DNA of 59,990 nucleotides from Clostridiales bacterium (GTDB lineage Bacteria > Bacillota > Clostridia > Oscillospirales > Oscillospiraceae): contig SFFW01000013.1 of NCBI GenBank assembly GCA_004556755.1, positions 1 through 59,990 of the forward strand, written 5' to 3'. Each line of letters opens with the position of its first letter. Position 1 is the first letter of the stretch. This document shows, piece by piece, positions 14,424-21,429 of the stretch. Under the pieces are notes generated by a model. The model had not been told where the DNA came from and made no database searches. It saw only the letters and a list, made by a program, of their open reading frames with translations. A program made the position numbers and the translations under genes.

Positions 14424-14707
14424 CCTTTCGGTTATTTCCGACTTTTTTGCTTTGATGGGCGTCAGCCCATCTTCATCAAAGAAAGCCGAAAATCCCTTTG
14501 TCAAGGGCTTTAACGCAGCACGGGCGGAAATCCGCCCGTCAAAACCGACAGGGGTTCGGCTCCCGTCAGCTTAAAGGATGGGAGTTGTCTCCGAACGAAA
14601 GGGCAAAGCCCTGCGATACCCGTTTCGCATCCGCTGCAACAAGGGATAGGTCCCCCGCAAAAGGGAAGATCCCTGCCGCAGTATGTATGCAGCAAGGGGG
14701 GACTTTT
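14424..14707 (+). other. Structured leader of folT
   Basis: No convincing gene. It holds a CTTTGATGGGC...GCCCATC hairpin near 14450, the perfect hairpin ACGGGCGG-AAAT-CCGCCCGT (14519-14538), the inverted hairpin copy at 14545, and a segment at about 14585-14645 whose 3' end, GCATCCGCT, equals the conserved 3' core of class I tetrahydrofolate riboswitches. The rest of that consensus is not convincing, so I do not call a riboswitch. Confidence 0.4.
14545..14573 (-). repeat. Dispersed hairpin element, copy 3 (inverted)
   Basis: On the minus strand: TAAGCTGACGGGAGCCGAAC then CCCTGTCGG; it lacks the CCGCCTG part of the longer copies but keeps the CTGACGGG/CCTGTCGG pairing. With copy 2 it forms inverted repeats around about 120 bases. 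Confidence 0.55.
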
Positions 14708-15244
14708 TTGAACACAAAACAGTTATGTACAAATTCGGCGCTTGCGGCGCTTTGCGCCGTGCTGGGCTATTTTTCGATCAGCACCGGCAACTTTAAGCTC
14801 AGCTTTGAAACCCTGCCGATCATCATCGGCGCACTTGTGATGGGACCGCTCTCCGGTGCCGCCGTCGGACTTTGCGGCACCTTCGTGTACCAGCTTCTGC
14901 GCTACGGGCTTATGCCCACGACGCCGCTGTGGATGCTGCCGTACTGCGTCTGCGGACTTATAGCCGGCTTTGCTGCAAAGGCGGGCGGCTACAAGCTCAG
15001 TCGGAAAAAGACGGTGCTTTTGTGCGTCATTGCCGAGCTTGCGGTGACGACGCTCAACACGGGAGTGCTGTATATCGACAGCCGGGTGTACGGCTACACG
15101 GTGGCGTATGTGTTTGCGACGATCATTCCGAGGTATGTGGTCTGCGTCGTAAAGGCGGTCGCCGAGGGCTTCCTCCTGCCGCCGATCGTGAATGCGCTAT
15201 CCCGCTTCGGGGCGGCGAAGGGAGGCGTGCGCAATGACGGGTGA
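14708..15244 (+). CDS. folT: ECF transporter S component, probably folate (FolT-like)
   Basis: A 178-residue membrane protein with about six helices, the size and layout of an ECF-type substrate-binding S component (LPIIIGALVMGPLSGAAVGLCGTFVYQLLRYG is the typical helix 2-3 region). Folate specificity is inferred from position: it overlaps folC by 11 bases and follows a FolD fusion. TTG 14708 is taken as start since AAGGGGGGA lies 6 bases ahead; ATG 14687 is an alternative but overlaps that site. The energising ECF module (A, A', T) is not in this window. Confidence 0.8.
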   Translation: MNTKQLCTNSALAALCAVLGYFSISTGNFKLSFETLPIIIGALVMGPLSGAAVGLCGTFVYQLLRYGLMPTTPLWMLPYCVCGLIAGFAAKAGGYKLSRKKTVLLCVIAELAVTTLNTGVLYIDSRVYGYTVAYVFATIIPRYVVCVVKAVAEGFLLPPIVNALSRFGAAKGGVRNDG

Positions 15245-17021
15245 CGAGGCGATAAAATACATAGAAAGCCGCACCGCATCGACGAGGCTTGGGCTTTTCC
15301 GCACAAGACAGATTCTCGCCATGCTCGGCGATCCGCACAAAAAGCTGCGCTTTGTCCACGTTGCGGGGACAAACGGAAAAGGCTCTGCCTGCGCAATGCT
15401 GTCCTCGGTGCTTATGGCGTCGGGCTATCGCACGGGGCTTTACACGTCGCCGTATATAAGGCGCTTTAACGAGCGGATGCAGATAAACGGCGTCGATATT
15501 CCCGATGCGGAGCTTGCACGGCTCACGGAGCGCATAATCCCGCTTGTGGAGAAAACGGACGACCCTCCGAGCCAGTTTGAGGTCATAACGGCGATCGCCA
15601 TGCAGTGGTTTCTGGAAAAGGGCTGCGACGTCGTGGTGCTTGAGGTGGGACTCGGCGGCGAGCTTGACAGCACGAACGTCATCGACTCTCCCGCAGCGGC
15701 AGTCATAATGAACATCGGACTTGAACACACGGAGTACCTCGGCAACACGATCGCCTCCGTTGCGTCGGCGAAGGCGGGCATCATAAAACCGGGCTGCCCC
15801 GTCGTGTGCTACGACAGCGGCAGCGAGTCGGCGGAGGTGTTCCGCAGCCGCTGCCGTGAGGTCGGGGCAAGCTACATCCCAGTGGACTTTTCGGGACTGC
15901 ATCGCACGGCGCAGAGCCTTGACGGGCAGAGCTTTACGCTCAACGGCGAAAGCTACACGATACCGCTGCTCGGCGACCATCAGCTAAAAAATGCGGCGGT
16001 CGTTTTGAAGACCGTCGAGGTGCTGCGTTCCCGTGGCTTTTCGATAAGCGAGGCGGCGCTCAAAGACGGGCTTTGCCGCACACGCTGGCCCGCACGCTTT
16101 GAGCTTCTGCGCCGGGAGCCGCCCTTCGTACTCGACGGGGCGCACAATCCCCAGTGTGCCGAGGCACTCAAAGACGGGCTTTCGTGCGTGTTCCCCGGAC
16201 GGCGCTTTACGATGATAAGCGGCATACTTCGTGACAAGGATGCGGATGCGATGCTCTCGTCGCTCCTGCCCTTTGCAAACAGAGTGTACTGCGTCACGCC
16301 GGACAGCCCACGGGCGCTTCCGGCGGAAGAATATGCACGGCTCATCGAGGAAAGAGGCGTTCCGGCGAGCGTCTGTGCCTCGGTCGGCGACGCTTTGCGG
16401 CTTGCGCTTAACGGTGGCGAGGCGGTGCTTGCCTGCGGCTCGCTTTACATGGCGGGCGAGATCGAAAACCTGTACCCGCAGTTGATGAAGGACCTTCTGC
16501 GCCGTGAGTGCAAAAAGCGCCGGGCAGCGCTCTCGGATGATGAGCGGGAGCGCTTTTCCCGTCAAATTTCGGAACGCATCGCCGAGAGCCGGGAGTATAA
16601 AAACGCCTCCGTCATCCTGTCGTACAGAGCGACGGGGACGGAAGCGGAGGTGCGTCTTCCCGACGACGGGAAGCTTGTGGCGTACCCGAAAACGGAGCCT
16701 GACGGCAGCATGAGAGCGCTCGTGCCGGAGAGTGCGGACGCCTTCATAAAGGGCGCATTCGGGATATGGGAACCCGACCCGCTGCGGTCAAGGGAGCTTT
16801 CGCCGGAGGAGATCGGGCTTGTGATCTGCCCCTGCGTCGGCTTTTCGGGGCGGCACCGACTCGGCATGGGCAAGGGCTTTTACGACCGCTTTCTGCCGAA
16901 GTGCGTGAATGCGAAGGCGGTCGCCGTCGCATTCGAGACGCAGCACATTGCCGAGCTGCCGACGCAGCCGCACGACTTTACCGTCGCCGCCGTGTTCACG
17001 GAAAAGGGCGAGTACCGATAA
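15234..17021 (+). CDS. folC: Fused folylpolyglutamate synthase and 5-formyl-THF cyclo-ligase
   Basis: A 595-residue fusion. Residues 1-417 are a complete FolC Mur-ligase-type enzyme: FVHVAGTNGKGSACAML (P loop near 45), LYTSPYIRRFNERMQING, LEVGLGGELDSTNV and LDGAHNPQC. Residues 418-595 are a complete 5-formyltetrahydrofolate cyclo-ligase: LRRECKKRRAALS at its start, VAYPKTEPDG, and the ATP-site motif GRHRLGMGKGFYDRFL (about 544-553). The first half retains folates by adding glutamates, the second rescues 5-formyl-THF as methenyl-THF, substrate of the upstream FchA-FolD protein. No stop or frameshift separates the halves. The start lies inside the folT end (AATGACGGGTGA). Confidence 0.93.
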   Translation: MTGDEAIKYIESRTASTRLGLFRTRQILAMLGDPHKKLRFVHVAGTNGKGSACAMLSSVLMASGYRTGLYTSPYIRRFNERMQINGVDIPDAELARLTERIIPLVEKTDDPPSQFEVITAIAMQWFLEKGCDVVVLEVGLGGELDSTNVIDSPAAAVIMNIGLEHTEYLGNTIASVASAKAGIIKPGCPVVCYDSGSESAEVFRSRCREVGASYIPVDFSGLHRTAQSLDGQSFTLNGESYTIPLLGDHQLKNAAVVLKTVEVLRSRGFSISEAALKDGLCRTRWPARFELLRREPPFVLDGAHNPQCAEALKDGLSCVFPGRRFTMISGILRDKDADAMLSSLLPFANRVYCVTPDSPRALPAEEYARLIEERGVPASVCASVGDALRLALNGGEAVLACGSLYMAGEIENLYPQLMKDLLRRECKKRRAALSDDERERFSRQISERIAESREYKNASVILSYRATGTEAEVRLPDDGKLVAYPKTEPDGSMRALVPESADAFIKGAFGIWEPDPLRSRELSPEEIGLVICPCVGFSGRHRLGMGKGFYDRFLPKCVNAKAVAVAFETQHIAELPTQPHDFTVAAVFTEKGEYR

Positions 17022-17022
17022 T

Positions 17023-17059
17023 AAAAGCTTGCACCCGCCTTTGGCGGGCGCAAGCTTTT
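17023..17059. terminator. Bidirectional terminator
   Basis: AAAAGCTTGC/GCAAGCTTTT enclosing CCCGCC-TTT-GGCGGG between the convergent folC fusion and hydrogenase genes. Confidence 0.8.
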
Positions 17060-17088
17060 GCTTATTTTGCTTCGGATTAATTGTGATA

Positions 17089-18651
17089 TCAGTCCGTGGA
17101 GACTTCGTTATAGTTCTTGCCGGCGGCCTCGACCAGCGGCAGGTAGTCTGCGTACTCGGTCTCGGTGGCGCAGGAGAAGTCCGCTCTCGATGCGAAGATC
17201 TCGACTTCCTTTGCCGACTTGTCGATGCGTGCGAGCGTTCCGGCACCGGCGACGCAGCCGCCGGGACACGCCATGCCCTCGATGAGGTAGCCGTTATACT
17301 TACCCGCCTTGGCGAGCATGAGCAGCTTGCGGCACTCTTTAAGTCCGGTCGCACTGACGACCTTGACCTCACGGTCGGGATCGGTTTTGTGTATCGCATT
17401 CACGACCGCCTGCGCAACGCCGCCGGTGACGGCAAACTTCCTTGCGTCGGTGCTCGCCTGATTGAGAGGCTTTGCCTCGCTCATGGGGATGCGCTCCTTG
17501 TCGACGCCCTTGGCTGTAAACATTCCCAGCACCTCCTCGAAGGTGAGGACAAAGTCCACGTCGCTGCGGACGTGACGGCGGCTGGCTTCAAGCTTCTTTG
17601 CGTCGCACGGTCCGACGAAAACGACCTTGCAGCCGGGGTGCTGCTCCTTTATGAGACGTGCCGTAATGACCATGGGCGTGAGCGCAACGGAGATGTTCTG
17701 CGCCATTTCGGGGAAGAACTTCTTCACCATGTTGCTCCACGAGGGGCAGCAGGAGGTGACCATGAAGGAGTACTTCGACGGCACCTCGGCGAGGAAGTCG
17801 CTCGCCTCCTCCTGAACGCAGAGGTCTGCGCCGATGGCGACCTCGTACACTCCGGCAAAGCCGAGACGCTTAAACGCCGCCTCCATTTTTTCGGGGATGG
17901 CGTCGGGTCCGAACTGACCGACGAAGGCGGGAGCGAGCGCAACGTAAACGGGAACGTCGCTCTTTATCGCCATGATGGTCTGGAAGATCTGGCTCTTGTC
18001 GGCGATGGCGCCGAAGGGGCAGTTTGCAAGGCACTGACCGCAGGAGGTGCATTTGCTGTAGTCGATGTGCGCTCTGCCATGTTCGTCCGTGCCGATGCAG
18101 TCAACGCCGCAGTGGGTCTTGCAGGGGCGCTTCTGATGAATTATCGCATGGAACTGACACTCCGACACGCACTTTGCGCAGCGGATGCAGCGGCTTTGAT
18201 CTATCTGCGCCTTGCCGTTTGCCTTCTTGCTGATCGCCTTTTTGGGGCAGAACTCCATGCATGGATGCTCAAGGCAGGCCTGACAGCCGTCGGTTATGGT
18301 GACGACGTTGTCGGGGCATTTGTTACAGGCAAATTTGATGACGTTTATGAGCGGCGGCTCATAGTATTTTTCCGCAATGACGCTTTCCTCGACGCCGTCG
18401 GAAATGTTGTTGTGAACGCCCAGCTTTCTCGTGGGCAGACCCATCGCAAGGCGAAGACGCTCGCCGACGACGGCTCTTTCAAACATAAGAGTACCCTTGT
18501 ATGCGCCCGCGTCGTCGGGGTCGCCGGGACATATTTTATACGGAAGCTCCTCAAGAGCCTTGGCGTAATCTCCACCCTCATATGCAAGGCGTGCGATCTC
18601 GGTAAAAACCTTGTGACGTATTATGGTTTTGCCGGTCTCCATTCCTCTCAT
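17089..18651 (-). CDS. [FeFe] hydrogenase catalytic subunit-like protein
   Basis: A 520-residue cytoplasmic iron-sulfur enzyme. Residues about 110-230 carry ferredoxin-like Cys clusters (CQACLEHPCMEFCPKKAI, CIRCAKCVSECQFHAI, CTSCGQCLANCPFGAI). The H-cluster domain has all three signatures: TSCCPSW (about 299), GPCDAKK (about 347) and EGMACPGGC (about 458-466). Motif 2 begins GPC rather than MPC, the form I associate with group B rather than classical group A hydrogenases; this is a family-level inference. It probably couples ferredoxin oxidation to hydrogen production or sensing. ATG 18651 has GGAGGA 7 bases upstream. Maturation genes hydEFG are not in the window. Confidence 0.88.
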   Translation of the reverse strand: MRGMETGKTIIRHKVFTEIARLAYEGGDYAKALEELPYKICPGDPDDAGAYKGTLMFERAVVGERLRLAMGLPTRKLGVHNNISDGVEESVIAEKYYEPPLINVIKFACNKCPDNVVTITDGCQACLEHPCMEFCPKKAISKKANGKAQIDQSRCIRCAKCVSECQFHAIIHQKRPCKTHCGVDCIGTDEHGRAHIDYSKCTSCGQCLANCPFGAIADKSQIFQTIMAIKSDVPVYVALAPAFVGQFGPDAIPEKMEAAFKRLGFAGVYEVAIGADLCVQEEASDFLAEVPSKYSFMVTSCCPSWSNMVKKFFPEMAQNISVALTPMVITARLIKEQHPGCKVVFVGPCDAKKLEASRRHVRSDVDFVLTFEEVLGMFTAKGVDKERIPMSEAKPLNQASTDARKFAVTGGVAQAVVNAIHKTDPDREVKVVSATGLKECRKLLMLAKAGKYNGYLIEGMACPGGCVAGAGTLARIDKSAKEVEIFASRADFSCATETEYADYLPLVEAAGKNYNEVSTD

Positions 18652-18701
18652 TAACCGTTCCTCCGTAATCAAGATCATCGGCTGCGGTATCAGCCAAACT
18701 T

Positions 18702-18753
18702 ATTATACAGTTTGACGAGAATTTGTCAAGAACTTAACACATAACTTAACAAA
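18702..18753 (-). promoter_or_regulatory. Hydrogenase promoter with TTAACA repeats
   Basis: On the minus strand TTGACA (18729-18724), 16-bp spacer, TATAAT (18707-18702). Just upstream are two direct TTAACA repeats 12 bp apart (18734-18739 and 18746-18751), each matching half of the clostridial Rex site TTGTTAA-N4-TTAACAA. Redox control is a reasonable guess. Confidence 0.6.
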
Positions 18754-18820
18754 GCATTGATATGAAAAAATGTTATAGATTGGATGAAAAATCGGGCAAA
18801 ACGCCGGAAAAATGTATGAA

Positions 18821-18850
18821 AAAAACGGACATCTCACGATGCCCGTTTTT
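18821..18850 (-). terminator. Terminator of MFS gene
   Basis: AAAAACGGGCAT-CGTGAG-ATGTCCGTTTTT on the minus strand, 18 bases after the MFS stop. Confidence 0.7.
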
Positions 18851-18867
18851 ATTTTTTAAAATTTTTC

Positions 18868-20295
18868 TTATCTGCCGTTTCGTGCCTTGTACAGCTTTGC
18901 CGCCTTGCTCATGGGGATGAGCGCAAGCACGGTGACGACCGCCGCCGCAATGAACAGCTCGTTTACGGGCAGGTAGCCCTCTGCGATGCTGCTGATGTCG
19001 TAGCCCATTTCGGTCGCCTGCTGCGCCGTGACGAAAACGAGGTTTCCGTTGTCCACGACCTGATACACCTTCTCGCCGAACAGACGGCAGATGGGGTCGG
19101 CAAGCAGGGGACCTGCGATCATCGGGAAGAACACGAAGAACAGGATGCGGATGCCCTCGAACTGACCTCTGTGTTCTTCGGGGTACAGGCGCTTCATCCA
19201 AACGGTCATGGACTGCATGAACACGACGTAGCCCACGCCGACGAGGATTATGCCGACAAAGCAGGACCAGTTAGCGGGCGAGAGCGCATTTTCGGTGTCG
19301 AGGCTGCCCTTGAGCGCACCGACGACGAAGTAGATGAACAGGCAGCCGACGATGCTCAGCGCCGTGGCAAAGGCGGCGACGTCCGGCACACGCTTGTTGT
19401 TGATGACCTTGATAAACGGCACCGATATGAGCATTGCCAAAACGAGGGGGATGCCGAGGATGAGGCTGGGGTCTTTAAAGCCGAGGGTGTAGTTCATCCA
19501 GTTCATTATGTGGATGAAGTAGCAGTTGTAGCCGATGAAGAATATGCACAGCGTGAGGAACACGAGCGCAAGCTCCTTGTTCGACACGAAGCGCTTGAAA
19601 TTAAAGGTGGAGGCAAACTGATGCCAGAAGCTGCCATCCTTTACGGGGCGGAGCTTGGGCGAATCCTTGAGGAGGAACATGGAGGCGATACCGACGAGTA
19701 TCGTCACCGCACCGGCGATGGTGAAGAAGGCTATGTAGCCCGCCTGCGGATTTTCCTTCGTCGCAAGACCGTTTACGATCATGCCGCCGACGAGGGTTCC
19801 GACGAGGGTGCCGAGTACGGGAAGGGTCGCTGCGACGGCGCCGATCTGACCGGAGTTTGAGTCGTCCATCATGTCGGCGTACCATGCGTTGTAGCCTGCG
19901 TCGTTCGCCATCGAGCCGAAGAAGCTCATTATCGTGTCGGCGGCGACGATGGTTACGCCGATGAGCATGACGTCGTTATAAATGCTGTCTCTGAGGTAGT
20001 GCGTCATGCCGAAAGCAATGGTGAATATGCCCCACAGGATGGAACCCCATGTGATGAGGCGCTTTCTGGAGCCGATGCGGTCGGAGAGCGTTCCGAAGAA
20101 AAGAGCCGAGAAGGTGGTCGCCGTGGCGGAGCAGATGGTCATGGCGGTGACAACGCCGAGCTGCGCTCCGAAGTCGGAGTAGAGGAAGTTTGCGAACCAG
20201 TTGTTTTCGATGACCCACGCTATCTGCGCCGAGAAGCCGATCACGAGCAGCAGCGTCCAGTTAAGGGCGCCGATGCCCTTCTTTTGTGTTTCCAT
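18868..20295 (-). CDS. Major facilitator superfamily transporter
   Basis: A 475-residue polytopic membrane protein with about 12 helices. The loop after helix 2 has the MFS signature GTLSDRIGSRKR. The N-terminal LLLVIGFSAQIAWVIENNWFANFLY and the conserved N-D-A-G-Y-N-A-W-Y-A-D stretch recall sugar-cation symporter-like MFS groups, but the substrate cannot be read. It is the second gene of a two-gene unit, starting 3 bases after the alpha/beta hydrolase stop with GGAGGTAAC upstream, so transport and hydrolysis may be functionally linked. Confidence 0.88.
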   Translation of the reverse strand: METQKKGIGALNWTLLLVIGFSAQIAWVIENNWFANFLYSDFGAQLGVVTAMTICSATATTFSALFFGTLSDRIGSRKRLITWGSILWGIFTIAFGMTHYLRDSIYNDVMLIGVTIVAADTIMSFFGSMANDAGYNAWYADMMDDSNSGQIGAVAATLPVLGTLVGTLVGGMIVNGLATKENPQAGYIAFFTIAGAVTILVGIASMFLLKDSPKLRPVKDGSFWHQFASTFNFKRFVSNKELALVFLTLCIFFIGYNCYFIHIMNWMNYTLGFKDPSLILGIPLVLAMLISVPFIKVINNKRVPDVAAFATALSIVGCLFIYFVVGALKGSLDTENALSPANWSCFVGIILVGVGYVVFMQSMTVWMKRLYPEEHRGQFEGIRILFFVFFPMIAGPLLADPICRLFGEKVYQVVDNGNLVFVTAQQATEMGYDISSIAEGYLPVNELFIAAAVVTVLALIPMSKAAKLYKARNGR

Positions 20296-20298
20296 GTG

Positions 20299-21240
20299 TT
20301 ACCTCCGATGATCTTCTATAAATTCCGTTACGAGTGTCCTGTATTTTTCCGTGTCCCGCATATAGCTTGCGGCGTGACCCGTGCCGTGGGATATGAGAAG
20401 GTACTTTTGGCTTGCGCAGGAGTCGAATATGCGCCGTGCGAGTGCTTCGGGAACGTACCTGTCGCAGTCGCCGCAGATGTACACGAAGGGGATGCGGGTG
20501 TTTGCAAGGCTCTTGCAGGAGTCGTGCGACGAAAAGTCGTAGCCCGCAAGGAGCCTGTTCCACAGCTCGAAAATGCCGACGAAGGGGAATGCGGGCAGAT
20601 GCACGAGCTCACCGATGAGACGGCGGAACACCTCCCCCGCCGAGGCAAAGCCGCAGTCGGCGATGATGCCGCAGACCGCTCCTTCCGGCAGCTTGTCGCT
20701 TGCCTGCATGACCGCCGCTGCGCCCATGCTCATGCCGTGGAGATATATCGAGGTGTCGGGAAGGAGCTTGCGCACCTTTTCGACCCAAAGGCACACGTCG
20801 TCGGAGTCAAGCACACCGAAGCCGATGTACCTTCCCTCGCTGTCACCGTGCGCACGCATATCGGGGAACACAAGGTTTGCGCCCATGTCCCGGTACATTT
20901 CGCTTATCGCACAGAAGTCGTACACGGCGGCGGACTTGTAGCCGTGAAAGCAGATGACGGTAATGTCGGAGCTTCCCCGGTGCAGCTTCGCCGAAAGACG
21001 CAGCCCGTCGTTTGAGGTGATGTGCAGTGTCTCGGTCTCCATGTCGTTAAACGCCTTGAGCTTGGGGATGTTGTACGCCCAAAGCTCCTCGCCCGTGGGG
21101 GCGAGCATGGGGGAGACGACACCGCCCTTGTGCGGCGGCTTTAAGCTCACGCCACGACGTATGAGGGCAAGCTCGAACACAAGCCCCGACAGAAAAAGAA
21201 GGAGCAGCAAAACTCCCAAAATTATCAGCACCGCAGTCAT
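20299..21240 (-). CDS. Membrane-anchored alpha/beta hydrolase
   Basis: A 313-residue serine hydrolase with one N-terminal helix (VLIILGVLLLLLFLSGLVFELALI). The fold is evident from VICFHGYKS (oxyanion strand), the nucleophile elbow LHGMSMGAAAVM (about S160), the acid in YICGDCDRYVP and the histidine in SHGTGHAASY. It resembles BAAT/dienelactone-like serine hydrolases of unknown substrate common in clostridia. ATG 21240 has GGAGGTG 6 bases ahead. It heads the unit with the MFS transporter. Confidence 0.85.
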   Translation of the reverse strand: MTAVLIILGVLLLLLFLSGLVFELALIRRGVSLKPPHKGGVVSPMLAPTGEELWAYNIPKLKAFNDMETETLHITSNDGLRLSAKLHRGSSDITVICFHGYKSAAVYDFCAISEMYRDMGANLVFPDMRAHGDSEGRYIGFGVLDSDDVCLWVEKVRKLLPDTSIYLHGMSMGAAAVMQASDKLPEGAVCGIIADCGFASAGEVFRRLIGELVHLPAFPFVGIFELWNRLLAGYDFSSHDSCKSLANTRIPFVYICGDCDRYVPEALARRIFDSCASQKYLLISHGTGHAASYMRDTEKYRTLVTEFIEDHRR

Positions 21241-21311
21241 ACATACACCTCCGTGATGCCGTATGGACAAATTATAATACAGCTTTACGAAAAATGGAAC
21301 AGTTTTTTACA

Positions 21312-21333
21312 CCGACGGGAGCAGCCCCTGCCG
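21312..21333 (+). repeat. Dispersed hairpin element, partial copy 4
   Basis: CCGACGGGAGC and AGCCCCTGCCG match the core of the hairpin elements at 10630 and 14382; the 3' CCTGTCGG arm is missing. It lies upstream of the TetM-like gene. Confidence 0.35.
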
Positions 21334-21370
21334 AGAGAAAGCGACATTTCTATTTAATCCCCGGCGGCTC

Positions 21371-21399
21371 TTGAAGCGTGGGGACTTATCCGTTATAAT
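21371..21399 (+). promoter_or_regulatory. Promoter of the TetM-like/NYN-ylmH operon
   Basis: TTGAAG, 17-bp spacer, TATAAT, about 30 bases upstream of the ATG. The leader is too short for the long attenuator typical of acquired tet(M) genes. Confidence 0.65.
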
Positions 21400-21429
21400 G
21401 GAAACGATTTTTTCGATTCAGGGTATTTT

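Noticed and set aside
14585..14645. Class I tetrahydrofolate riboswitch before folT
   Set aside because: Only the 3' GCATCCGCT segment matches; the conserved 5' strand and pairing are not convincing. Kept as a weak finding, not annotated as a riboswitch.
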